A program made the position numbers and the translations under genes. The notes beneath the pieces were generated by a model, which was not told where the DNA came from, searched no databases, and saw only the letters and a list, made by a program, of their open reading frames with translations. Shown one piece after another: positions 1 to 9,400 of a DNA stretch of 48,907 nucleotides. The stretch's first letter is position 1. Every line of letters starts with the position of its first letter. Source of the DNA: an uncultured Myxococcales bacterium (GTDB taxonomy: Bacteria > Myxococcota_A > UBA9042). Where the stretch lies: contig CAJBNH010000105.1 of the NCBI GenBank assembly GCA_903955385.1, positions 1 to 48,907 on the forward strand, read 5' to 3'.

Positions 1-2
1 CG

Positions 3-1229
3 ACGGCCGATGATGCGGTGGACGATGCCGCGGGTGCAGAGGATGTGTCCGCGGACGCCACGGAGACGGCCGACACCACGGTCTCCTCGCCGGCGCCGAC
101 CCAGCTTGCGGTGGTGGGTTCGGACTACCTGTCGGTGTCGATCTCCGCACTGGATCTGGAGAAACGCGTGGTCTCGGCCCCGGGCTTTCTCGACTCGGGT
201 TCGGCCGTTACCCCGGGTGGCGCTGCGCTGAGCGGCGATGTCGTGGTGGCGCAGACGCCGACGCCGGACGGCCGTCTGGTGCTGATCGACCGCGGCACAG
301 GTGTGCTCAGCTTCGTGGACGCGGTGACGCGCAAGGTCGGCGAGCAGCTGTCGGTGGCCACCGGCTTCTATGCCAACCCGCAAGATTTCCTGCAGGTTTC
401 TTCCACACGTGCGGTGGTGTCGCGGATGTCTGCCAACGCCTCGCCCACGCCTACGCCGGACGATCTGGATGAGGGCGACGATCTGGTCCTGATCGACCTG
501 AACCCGGCCAAGCTCGCCGCGCGGGTGGCCTTGGGACCCTACGCCTCGCTGCCGGGGACAGTTGCTGCGCCGGGACGGCTTGCCTTTGACGGCAAGCTCG
601 TGTGGGTGCCGCTGGCCTCGATGAGCACCGACTTCCAGACGGCAGGCAAGGGCCGGGTGGTCGCCATCGATCCGCAGACGGGCAAGGTCGTCCACGTGGT
701 CGAGGCCCCCGAGTCCAAGAACTGCGTGCAGGCCAGGCGGTTGGGCACGTCCACGAAGATCGCGGTGCTGTGTTCGGGCTTCTTCGGCGAGCCCGACGGC
801 AAGCAGCACGCGTACTCGAACATTCTGGTCATCGACACCGCGGCCAGTCCTCCGGTCGCCGATGTCGAGGCCTCGGCCACCGTCCTGGCCATGGCGCCGT
901 TCGGCAAGGATCTGGCGGCTTTGGACGAACGGTATCTGGTGACCACGACGACGGGCGATTTCGCAAAGGAAACCCCCGATACCCTGTGGCTGCTCGACAT
1001 GGCGTCGTGGGGCGGATTTCCGCTGGCCAAGGCCGGCAAGCCGTTCGGGTTCAGCGGCCTGTTCGCCGACGGCGCCCGCCGCATCGTGTGGGCTGGCGAG
1101 GCGTCGCACGCCACCGGCGATCTCCGCGTGTTTGACGTGAAGGACGCTGAGCATCCGTACGAGCTGCCCGCCGTGACGTCGAACCCCGGCGGTCTGGCGG
1201 CCGTCGACCTGGGAGCGTTTGGATGGTGA
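3..1229 (+). CDS. Partial beta-propeller (YncE-like) protein, 5' end outside window
   Basis: The frame is open to the window edge, so the true start and any signal peptide lie upstream; a GTG at 18 is available but has no convincing ribosome binding site. The first visible ~35 residues are an Ala/Asp/Thr-rich linker (VSADATETADTTVSSP), typical of surface lipoproteins. The rest is built of strand-rich units of the kind LVLIDRGTGVLSFVD, DLVLIDLNPAKLAARVAL, GRVVAIDPQTGKVVHVV and DLRVFDVKDAEHPYELP, which is the blade pattern of YncE/lactonase-type propellers. No catalytic motif is apparent. Its last 7 bases overlap the start of the BtuF-like gene, so it belongs to the uptake operon. Known: Bacteroidetes BtuG is a propeller lipoprotein that binds cobalamin at the surface. 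Inferred: this could play an analogous capture role. It could also be an unrelated propeller that is simply co-transcribed. Confidence 0.8.
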   Translation, partial: TADDAVDDAAGAEDVSADATETADTTVSSPAPTQLAVVGSDYLSVSISALDLEKRVVSAPGFLDSGSAVTPGGAALSGDVVVAQTPTPDGRLVLIDRGTGVLSFVDAVTRKVGEQLSVATGFYANPQDFLQVSSTRAVVSRMSANASPTPTPDDLDEGDDLVLIDLNPAKLAARVALGPYASLPGTVAAPGRLAFDGKLVWVPLASMSTDFQTAGKGRVVAIDPQTGKVVHVVEAPESKNCVQARRLGTSTKIAVLCSGFFGEPDGKQHAYSNILVIDTAASPPVADVEASATVLAMAPFGKDLAALDERYLVTTTTGDFAKETPDTLWLLDMASWGGFPLAKAGKPFGFSGLFADGARRIVWAGEASHATGDLRVFDVKDAEHPYELPAVTSNPGGLAAVDLGAFGW

Positions 1230-2215
1230 CGTCGAGGTCAAGCGCGTCCGGAAGGCTCGTACTCGCGGCGGTGGTCTGCCTGGTAGCGTGCTCACGCCCG
1301 ACGGCCACACCGTCGCTTGCGCCTGCTGCTACAACCCACGCGCAAGTCGCTGCGACACCTGCGTCTTCTGCCGCCGTGACGTTGACGGACCACCAGGGCC
1401 GCACGATTCAGCTCGCCTCTCCCGCACGCCGCATCGTCTCGCTGTCGCCGGCCCTGACCGAGATCCTGTTTGCGGTGGGCTGCGGCGACGCTGTCGTCCT
1501 GCGCGACGGCTGGAGCGACTACCCGCCACAGGCCCGCGCCATCCCCGCCGCGCACGGGTTCGTGCCCAACGCCGAGGCGATTCTGGCCACCCATCCCGAC
1601 CTCGTCCTGACCCACTTTCCACCCGCCGCACTGCGGACCGCGCTGGACGCCGCAAAGGTGCCGTACTTGGGCTACTCCCCCAAGGATCTTCAGCAAGTGC
1701 AAGAGACGCTGGGTGACGTGGCGCGGGCTTGCGGTCAACCTGAGGCCGGGCAGGTGCTCCAGCAGGCGTTTGCCCGTCAGCTCGAGGACATCCGGCGGCG
1801 AGTGGCGGGACTGCCCAGGCCGCGGGTGTTCTACGAAATGGACGCGGGGGACGGGGCACGGCCCTTCACGGTGTCGCGCGAGGCGTTCGGCCACGCGGTG
1901 CTGGAGGCCGCGGGTGGACAGAACCTGTTCGCCGACGCAGCGTTGCCGTGGTTCCAGGTCTCGACCGAGGCGGTGCTTGTGGGCGACCCCGACGCGATTC
2001 TGCTGGCCGACGCCGACGCCATCGAAGCACCACAGTCGCTCGCATCGGTGCGCGCCCGACCGGGATGGCAAGCGCTGCGTGCGGTGCGCCAGGGTCGCGT
2101 GCATCCGCTGCGGTCCGATTGGGTCAGCCGCCCAGGTCCGCGTCTGGTGCTGGGGGTCGAGCAGATCGCGCAAGCCCTGCACCCCGAAGCATTTCCATCA
2201 AGGGAGGCGAAGTGA
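1223..2215 (+). CDS. btuF: BtuF-type ABC substrate-binding lipoprotein
   Basis: A 330-residue periplasmic-binding protein of the helical-backbone class III family (BtuF/FhuD/FecB, Peripla_BP_2). Residues 12-23 form a lipoprotein signal ending LVAC, with Cys23 as the predicted lipidated residue. The mature domain opens with the characteristic segment RRIVSLSPALTEILFAVGCG (about residues 69-88), followed by the second-strand element HPDLVLTH. The C-terminal lobe has DPDAILLADAD and a final W-x-A-L-x-A-V-R-x-G-R-V element. The ATG at 1223 is preceded by GGGAG at 1211-1215 and overlaps the end of the propeller gene; the stop overlaps the GTG of the permease-ATPase gene by 4 bases. It should deliver ligand to that transporter. 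The SLSPALTEILFAVG segment is closest in style to BtuF (cobalamin), but an iron-siderophore ligand cannot be excluded. Confidence 0.85.
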   Translation: MVTSRSSASGRLVLAAVVCLVACSRPTATPSLAPAATTHAQVAATPASSAAVTLTDHQGRTIQLASPARRIVSLSPALTEILFAVGCGDAVVLRDGWSDYPPQARAIPAAHGFVPNAEAILATHPDLVLTHFPPAALRTALDAAKVPYLGYSPKDLQQVQETLGDVARACGQPEAGQVLQQAFARQLEDIRRRVAGLPRPRVFYEMDAGDGARPFTVSREAFGHAVLEAAGGQNLFADAALPWFQVSTEAVLVGDPDAILLADADAIEAPQSLASVRARPGWQALRAVRQGRVHPLRSDWVSRPGPRLVLGVEQIAQALHPEAFPSREAK

Positions 2216-4122
2216 CCCTGCACGCGCCACGCCTGACGACCCGCACCGCGCTGATGCTCGCGTGGACGGGCGGACTTGCGCTCGCTCTGTTCTCGATTCT
2301 GGGCGCGCTTGCGGTCGGGCCCTCGGCGCAGGGACCGCTGCAGCTGGCAGCCGACGCCCTTGGCCCGGACGGTCCGACGGCGACCTTGGCGCGAGCGATC
2401 CTGTGGGATGTGCGCTGGCCCAGGGTGCTGGGATCGTTTCTGGTGGGCTCGACCCTGTCGCTGTCCGGCGTGCTGCTGCAGGCCGCCACGCGCAACCCGA
2501 TTGCGGACCCCTATCTGGTCGGCACGAGCTCGGGCGCGACGCTGGCGGCGGTGCTGGCGGCGCCGCTGGGCCTGACGGTGGGCGCGTGGGTCGGCGCGGA
2601 CCCGCAGAGGATCCTGCCGTTTCTGCAGCCGGCCGCCGCTCTGATCGGCGCGCTGCTGGCCGTGTCGCTGACGTTCGCCATCGCCCGCGCGGGCGGTCCG
2701 CTGCGGCCAGAGCGGGTGCTGTTGGCGGGCCTTGTCCTGACCGCATTCGGCGGCGCGGCGACGTCGTTCGCGCTGTACCGCTTGAGCGACGTGCGGTTGC
2801 GTGCGGCCACGTCCTGGTTGATGGGCGGCGTCTCGGTGCCGTCGCTGTGGGCGCTGGTGCCGGGCGCGGTCGTGCTGGTCGTCGCGACCGGTTTCGCGGT
2901 GGCACAGGCGCCGCGGCTCAACGCACTGGCCTTGGGTGCCGACGCGGCGCAGGGCGTGGGTGTGGACGAGCGACGGTTGGGCCGCAGCGCCGTGTGGTGG
3001 TCCAGCGCGCTTGCCGCGGTCGCCGTGTCGCTGGCGGGCATCATCGGTTTCGTGGGGCTGCTGGTTCCGCATGGGCTGCGGGCAGTTCTGGGTCGCGACC
3101 ACCGCGCCCTTGTGCCCGCCGCGGTGCTGGCGGGCGGTGCTTTTCTGGCGTGGATGGACGCCCTGGCGCGCGTGGTCGTGTCGCCCGCCGAGCTGCCGGT
3201 GGGCATCCTGACGGCCCTTGCGGGTGCTCCGGTGCTGGTTGCGCTGCTTGGCTTGGGCCCGAAGCGGCGGCACAAACCGGCCGTGAACGCCCCTTGCGCG
3301 CCCGTCGTTGCCGGCTTTGCGGCCGGACCTGCCCTGGACCTTGCCGCCGCCCCCTCGCCGCGACCGGCGCTGTCTTGCCGGGCGCTGACGCTGCAGCACC
3401 CAGACACCCCGCAACCCGCTGTCTCTTCGATGGATCTGTCCTGGCCTCTCGGTCGACTGGTCGCCGTCGTCGGCCCCAACGGCGCGGGAAAAACGACGCT
3501 GCTGCGCGCATTGGCAGGCCTGATGCCGACGTCCTCGGGCGCGATCTTCGACGACGACCGCGTTCGCCGCGGCCGCCCCGACGCCCGCCGCATCGCGTTC
3601 CTGCCCCAGCAGGCCACCACGGAACCCGGCATTCGTACGAAAGATCTGGTCGCTCTGGGCCGCACGGCCCACCTGCAAGGCAATCTGGCGCTGCGGCTGT
3701 GGGGACGTCTGGACGCGCGCGACCGCAAGGCCGTCGACGGCGCGCTGCACCGCATGGACCTGGCAGAGCTTCGGCACGCCTCCATCGAGACATTGTCCGG
3801 CGGGCAACGGCAGCGCGCCTTCCTATCCATGGTGCTGGCGCAGGAGGCTCCGGTGCTGCTGCTGGACGAGCCGACCGCCTCGCTGGACCTGCCACAGGCC
3901 GACCGTCTGCTGCGTCAGTTGGGCGATCTGGCCCACCGCGACGAAGCGCTGGTGGTGCTGGCGATCCACGACCTGCGACTGGCGCTGGCCCATGCTGACG
4001 AGGTCTGGGTGTTGGCTGAGGGGCGGTTGGTGGGCCACGGCGGTGCGCGGGACGAACAGGTGAACGCAGCGCTGGCCCATGCCTTCGGTCCCGAGGTCCG
4101 CGAGCTGCTGGCCAGGCGGTGA
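2212..4122 (+). CDS. Fused BtuC-type permease and BtuD-type ATPase
   Basis: One 636-residue chain combines the membrane and nucleotide-binding halves of a vitamin B12/iron-chelate importer. Residues ~1-340 are a FecCD/BtuC permease with many hydrophobic helices, the family segment RNPIADPYLVGTSSGA and the late segment IGFVGLLVPHGLRAVLGRD. After an Ala/Pro-rich linker (~345-385) comes an ABC ATPase with Walker A GPNGAGKT at 421-428, signature LSGGQRQR at 528-535 and Walker B VLLLDEP at 548-554, then the H-loop AIHDLRLAL. The GTG start at 2212 has AGGGAGG at 2200-2206 and overlaps the btuF stop (GTGA); an in-frame ATG at 1948 lies deep inside btuF and is rejected. The usual arrangement is two separate genes. 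A fused dimer would give the normal two-plus-two stoichiometry. Confidence 0.93.
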   Translation: MTLHAPRLTTRTALMLAWTGGLALALFSILGALAVGPSAQGPLQLAADALGPDGPTATLARAILWDVRWPRVLGSFLVGSTLSLSGVLLQAATRNPIADPYLVGTSSGATLAAVLAAPLGLTVGAWVGADPQRILPFLQPAAALIGALLAVSLTFAIARAGGPLRPERVLLAGLVLTAFGGAATSFALYRLSDVRLRAATSWLMGGVSVPSLWALVPGAVVLVVATGFAVAQAPRLNALALGADAAQGVGVDERRLGRSAVWWSSALAAVAVSLAGIIGFVGLLVPHGLRAVLGRDHRALVPAAVLAGGAFLAWMDALARVVVSPAELPVGILTALAGAPVLVALLGLGPKRRHKPAVNAPCAPVVAGFAAGPALDLAAAPSPRPALSCRALTLQHPDTPQPAVSSMDLSWPLGRLVAVVGPNGAGKTTLLRALAGLMPTSSGAIFDDDRVRRGRPDARRIAFLPQQATTEPGIRTKDLVALGRTAHLQGNLALRLWGRLDARDRKAVDGALHRMDLAELRHASIETLSGGQRQRAFLSMVLAQEAPVLLLDEPTASLDLPQADRLLRQLGDLAHRDEALVVLAIHDLRLALAHADEVWVLAEGRLVGHGGARDEQVNAALAHAFGPEVRELLARR

Positions 4123-4237
4123 CCGCGGCCACGTAGGCGAACCCGCAACGGATCGTCATCCCGTCTGGCGCGAAACCAGGCGTGATGCTATCGTCCGGCT
4201 GGGCGTTTTGCCCCCGTTTCGCGTCGGAGCCCCGTCC

Positions 4238-6295
4238 ATGATCCAGCCCGCCCGCCTGCTTGTGGTCAGCCTGGTGCTGCTTCCCCTGCTCGCGACCTGC
4301 AACACCTATCCCGTTCACAGCCTGCTCGACAATTTCGAGGTGCGGGTCACCAGCAAGCTGTCGCACAAGGAGGCGGTGAAGCTCGACTTCCTATGGGTGA
4401 TCGACCACTCGTCGTCGATGTGTCAGGAGCAGCGCGAGCTCGCCAAGGGTTTCGACAAGTTCATCACCAACCTGCAGGCCTTGGGCACGATCGACGCGCA
4501 GATGGCCGTCGTCACGGTGCAGCAGATCTCCGACTTGGGTGGCACGACCGTCGAGACCAATCAGGTCAAGCAGGTCGGCCAGTTCATGCACTCCGCCGCG
4601 ACCGCATTTCCGCCCAACTGCATGGAGCGCGTCCGCCTGCCCTGCTTGACCGACCTGCAGTGCACCAAGGCCGTGGTCGAGTACCAGTTCACCTCGGTCG
4701 GTCCGTCGTCCATGTGCCCGGTCGGCGGCACCGGGACCTACGAGAATCCCGTGGGCGGCAACACGAAGTGGAAGTGCGACAAGCCGGGCACGGACCAGCT
4801 GCTGACCAACCTGAACTGCTCGATCAACTCCTACTGCGAAAAACGCTGCACAAGCGACAAGGAATGTCAGGAACTGTACGAATCCAACGTGCCCCTCAAC
4901 GAGCGACGGTCGGTCTGCTACATCCCCGGCGGCACCACACCTGAGAACGCCGGCTGCATGTTCCCGCCCGACACCAAGACCTGCCCGACGTCTGACAAGC
5001 TGCCGCCGGTGCTGAAGTCCCACCCGCTGGACGCCAAGGGCAACCCGACCAACAAGCCCACGCTGGACCTGTTCAAGTGCATCGCCACGGTGGGCGCCGG
5101 CACCAGCACCGAGTCGAAGTTCGAGGGTGGCTTCCGCTCAGCCTGGTACGCACTCGACCCGAACGGCATCAACTGCATCAAGGACAAGACAGGCAAGATC
5201 GACCCGACCAAGTGCCAGTACAAGCAATTGGTGCGCGACGACGCCTACTTGGTCATCGTGTTCGTCAGCGACGACGACGACTGTTCGGTCAATCTGGACA
5301 TCTCGCTGTCGAATCTGAACGCCGAGGAGAAGAAGGTCATCGTGGGCGATCCCAAGACCGGCAAGGCGGGCATTCTGCCCTCTGAAGTCCAGGACCGCTG
5401 CCAGTCGCTGGGCGATGCGGTGGCCGGCAACAAGGGCCTGAACGAGGGCAGCTGCGAGATCCGCAAGGTGTCGAACCCGAGTCTGGTGTGCCTGTCCGAC
5501 TGCGTGAAGTTCAAGGTCGGCTCGGACGACTACACCAAGTGCGTAGCGTCCGCGGACAAGGGCATCCTCGAGAGCATCAAGTTCGACACCCGCTTCGCAA
5601 CGGTCAACGATTTCGTCAATCGATTCAGATCATTGAAGTCGGACCCCAGCCGCGTCATGGTGGCGGCCATCACCGGCGACACGTTGTACGACTCTGGAGC
5701 CAGCGCCTTGGCGACCGATTTCCAGCGGCGCATCGACGTATCGCAGTACTACCGTTCGGTGCTGAAGAACACCGCCCCCAAGCAGGTGCCGTATGTGTGC
5801 CAAGGCGCGCGGGGCGAGTCGGGCTACGGCTCGCGGTACATCGCGCTGACCAAGGCCTTCGGCGAGAACGGCATCTTCTACAACATCTGCGAGGGAGAGG
5901 ACTTTGGCCCCGCGCTGACAGAGGTCGCCAACCTGATCCTCGGCCGCGTGATCAAGGTCTGCCTGCCGCACCCGCCCAACTGGGAAGACGGCAAGCCGCT
6001 GGTCAAGGTCCTGCGCAAGCGCGGCGGGAAGACCAAGCAGATGGAGTACGTCCAGCACGCGGAGTCGACCAAGCCCGACAGCTTCTACCTCAAGGCCGCC
6101 CCCGACTGCCGCACCAGCGACAGCGGAACCCTGCCCGGCGAGTCGCAGGCCTGCAAGTCGACGCGTGACTGTGCGGCCGGTCTGGTGTGCAACGAGAAAC
6201 TCTGCAAGCAATACGCAGAGGCGATCTTCTTCTCGGCCGTACCTGAGCCGACCGACGAGATCGAGGTCAACTACGCCGCCGACGTCGGTCTGTAG
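4238..6295 (+). CDS. VWA-domain cysteine-rich lipoprotein
   Basis: A 685-residue exported protein. The chosen ATG at 4238 begins a hydrophobic signal (RLLVVSLVLLPLLATC) ending at a Cys; Thr at -1 is not ideal for a lipobox, so lipidation is probable rather than certain. Soon after comes a von Willebrand A-type start, LDFLWVIDHSSSM, with the metal-ion-dependent adhesion residues Asp56, Ser58 and Ser60. A long Cys-rich insert (~130-260) interrupts the VWA fold, followed by AYLVIVFVSDDDDCSV and, near the C-terminus, a Cys-rich CKSTRDCAAGLVCNEKLC element. VWA domains bind protein partners through a divalent cation; the partner here is unknown. No neighbour is co-transcribed with certainty: 115 bases separate it from the transporter gene and 193 bases from the next gene. 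A surface adhesion or cell-envelope role is inference only. Confidence 0.85.
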   Translation: MIQPARLLVVSLVLLPLLATCNTYPVHSLLDNFEVRVTSKLSHKEAVKLDFLWVIDHSSSMCQEQRELAKGFDKFITNLQALGTIDAQMAVVTVQQISDLGGTTVETNQVKQVGQFMHSAATAFPPNCMERVRLPCLTDLQCTKAVVEYQFTSVGPSSMCPVGGTGTYENPVGGNTKWKCDKPGTDQLLTNLNCSINSYCEKRCTSDKECQELYESNVPLNERRSVCYIPGGTTPENAGCMFPPDTKTCPTSDKLPPVLKSHPLDAKGNPTNKPTLDLFKCIATVGAGTSTESKFEGGFRSAWYALDPNGINCIKDKTGKIDPTKCQYKQLVRDDAYLVIVFVSDDDDCSVNLDISLSNLNAEEKKVIVGDPKTGKAGILPSEVQDRCQSLGDAVAGNKGLNEGSCEIRKVSNPSLVCLSDCVKFKVGSDDYTKCVASADKGILESIKFDTRFATVNDFVNRFRSLKSDPSRVMVAAITGDTLYDSGASALATDFQRRIDVSQYYRSVLKNTAPKQVPYVCQGARGESGYGSRYIALTKAFGENGIFYNICEGEDFGPALTEVANLILGRVIKVCLPHPPNWEDGKPLVKVLRKRGGKTKQMEYVQHAESTKPDSFYLKAAPDCRTSDSGTLPGESQACKSTRDCAAGLVCNEKLCKQYAEAIFFSAVPEPTDEIEVNYAADVGL

Positions 6296-6371
6296 TCTCT
6301 CGACCTCTCCCCCGCAATCGCGTGTGGCGTAGCCCGGTCTGCATCTGGTAACCTATTGGTCGCCCGGCGCG

Positions 6372-6398
6372 AGGCTGTTTTTGCGTAGACGCAAGCCT
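6372..6398. repeat. Inverted repeat upstream of the Cys-repeat protein gene
   Basis: TTGCG at 6381-6385 and CGCAA at 6390-6394 are perfect arms around TAGA. An outer pair AGGCT (6372-6376) and AGCCT (6394-6398, sharing one base) can extend it with a 4-base bulge. It sits in the 193-base gap between the VWA gene and the Cys-repeat gene. No T-run follows, so a simple intrinsic terminator is unlikely; it may be an operator or leader hairpin. Confidence 0.3.
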
Positions 6399-6488
6399 TC
6401 GAACCGTCGCTTGATTCGATGGCGGCTGCCTGACCGCGCCGCCCCTCAACCCGACGCCCGCCCCCGCAGAGGCGAACGGGAGGATGAC

Positions 6489-9400
6489 ATGTCTACCTTG
6501 CGTCTTCGACTCGGACTCGTCTTGCTTGCTGTTGCCGCCCTTGCCTCGGCTTGCGGCGACGGCGCCACCTTGCAGGGTCCCGAGTACGGCAACCCCGGCG
6601 ACACCGCGTCGGACGCTCAGGACGTGCATCTCGACACCACCGACATCGTAGACCCCGACATCCCGCCACCGTACTGCGGTGACGGTGTATGCATGGCCAA
6701 CGAGGACTGCGGCTCGTGCGCGACGGACTGCGGTGCCTGCCCCGCGCCGTGCGGCAACGGCAAGTGCGAGACCACCGAGTCGTGTACGGACTGCCCACAG
6801 GACTGCGGGGCGTGCGGCGACACCAAGGGTTGCCAGCCTACCGGCCAAGCGGGTTGCCAGGGCTGCAGCTGTCAGGACTGCGTGTGCAACGTCGACCCGT
6901 CGTGCTGTTCGTCGGCGTGGGATGCGGTATGCGCGGAATTGTGCGGCAAGTGTGGTGCGCCGTGTCAGTCCGCCTGCGGCGACGGCAAGTGCGCGCCCCA
7001 AGCGGGCGAGAGCTGCACCAGCTGCGCGGACGACTGCGGCGCGTGCCCGTCGGTCTGTGGCGATGGCGTCTGCGACCCCGCTGCGGGCGAGACCTGCAGC
7101 ACCTGCGCTGCCGACTGCGGTGCGTGCAAGACCTGCGGCGATGGCGTGTGTTCTGCGTCGACAGGTGAAGACTGCACGACCTGCAAGGAAGACTGCGGCG
7201 CGTGCCAGGCGTGCGGCGATGGCACCTGTCAGCCCCAAGCCGGCGAGAACTGTACGTATTGCCCCGCCGACTGCGGCGAGTGCTCGGCCGTTTGCGGCGA
7301 CATGAAGTGCGAGCCCGGCAAGAAGGAAACGTGCCTGAGCTGTGCCAAGGATTGCGGCGCGTGCCAGAAGTGTGGCGACGGCGTGTGCGAACCCAGCTCT
7401 GCAGAGACCTGCGCCGTATGTCCCTTGGACTGCGGCAAGTGCCCGTCGTGCGGCAACGGAACCTGCGAGCCCGCGCAGGGCGAGACCTGCAACACCTGCG
7501 TCAACGACTGCGGCACGTGTCCCAAGCCCTACTGCGGCGACGGGGTCTGTCTGGCGTCCGCAGGTGAGAACTGCTCGAGTTGCAAGAAGGACTGCGGCAC
7601 TTGCCCGTCTGACTGCGGTAACGGCATCTGCGAGCTGTCGAAAGCCGAAAACTGCCAGACCTGCGGGACCGACTGCGGCCCCTGTCCCCCCGCATGTGGC
7701 AACGGCGTATGCGAGGCGGCGCTGGGCGAGCAATGCACAACCTGCCCCAACGACTGCGGAAAGTGCCCACCGAATTGCGGCAACGGCATGTGCGACGTGT
7801 TCGCTGGCGAGACGTGCCTGACCTGCTCGGTCGACTGCGGCCAGTGCCCCAACTTCTGCGGCAACAAGCAGTGCGAAATCGGCTTTGGCGAGACCTGCAG
7901 CTCGTGCGCGCTCGACTGCGGCGTCTGCCCTCCGACCTGCGGCGACGGTCAGTGCAGCGACGGCGAGTCCTGCGGAACCTGTCCCAACGACTGCGGTTCC
8001 TGCCCTGCCGGATCCTGCAAGGGCAAGTGCGGCGGGTCGGACCTGAACTGCTACTGCGACGACGTCTGCACCCAATACGGCGACTGCTGCCCCGACTACC
8101 AACAGTGGTGCCAGCAACCCGTCAAGTGCGGCGACGGCGTCTGCACGGCCGGCAAGGAAAGCTGCGCAACCTGCCCCATGGACTGCGGGATCTGCCCCAC
8201 CGTGTGCGGCGACGGCGTCTGCACGGCGAACGCAGAGAGTTGTTCGACCTGTCCGATGGACTGCGGTCCCTGTCAGCCCACCTGCGGCGACGGCATCTGC
8301 GTGGCAGGGCTGGAGAACTGCTCGAGCTGCCCGACCGACTGCGGCAGCTGCCCGCCCAAGTGCGGCGACAAGGTGTGCGAGCCGGCCAAGGGCGAGACGT
8401 GCTCAACCTGCCAGCCTGACTGCGGCATTTGCCCGACACCTTGCGGTGACGGCGTTTGCACCGCGGGCAAGGAGAGCTGCTCGACGTGTCCAAAGGACTG
8501 CGGCTCCTGCCCGACCACCTGCGGCGACGGCGTCTGCACAGCAGGCAAGGAGAGCTGCTCGACCTGCGCGAAGGACTGCGGCACGTGCCCGACGGCGTGC
8601 GGCGACGGCGTCTGCTCCGCGGGCAAAGAAACCTGTTTGACCTGTTCCCAAGACTGCGGAATCTGCAAGCCCGTATGCGGCGACGGCATCTGCGAGACGC
8701 CCAAGGGTGAGACCTGCAAGACCTGCCAAAATGACTGCGGTGCGTGCGCGACTGGGTGCGAGGCGACCGGCAAGCAGGGCTGCGACGGGTGTTCTTGCGA
8801 GCAGTGCGTCTGCTCGACGGACGACTACTGCTGCTCGACGGCGTGGGACGACATCTGCGTCGGCGAGTGCAAGAACCAGTGCGGCGGCAAGTGCCCGACC
8901 GCGTGCGGCGACGGCCAGTGCGACGCGGGTGAGAGCTGCTCCAGCTGCGCCCAGGACTGCGGTGCGTGCCAGCCGGTGTGCGGTAACGGCGCCTGCGACG
9001 CTGCTTTGGGCGAGAGTTGCACCACCTGCGCCAACGACTGCGGCGTTTGTCCGCCCGTGTGCGGCAACGGCAATTGCGAGGCCAAGGAAGACTGCAAGAC
9101 CTGCAACAAGGACTGCGGCGTCTGCCCGCCCGTGTGCGGTGACGGCACCTGCGACTCACCCCACGGCGAGGACTGCGCCAACTGCAAGATCGACTGCGCT
9201 GGGGTCATGTTTTGCCCGCCGACCTGCGGCAACGGCAAGTGCGAGGCCGGTGAGAACTGCAAGGACTGCGCGACCGATTGCGGTCCGTGCTTCCCCGTGT
9301 GCGGCGACGGCCAGTGCGAAGCGTCCAGCTATGACCCCAACCTCAGCGAGACCTGCAAGAACTGCTCGAAGGACTGCGGCACCTGCGGCCCCGTTTGCGG

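Noticed and set aside
1223-2215. Cobalamin riboswitch before btuF
   Set aside because: btuF overlaps an upstream coding gene, leaving no leader; any riboswitch would lie beyond the window.
6267-8117. 616-residue antisense frame across the Cys-repeat gene
   Set aside because: It is an Ala/Val/Arg-rich shadow produced by the repeated codons of the sense gene, with no start signal.
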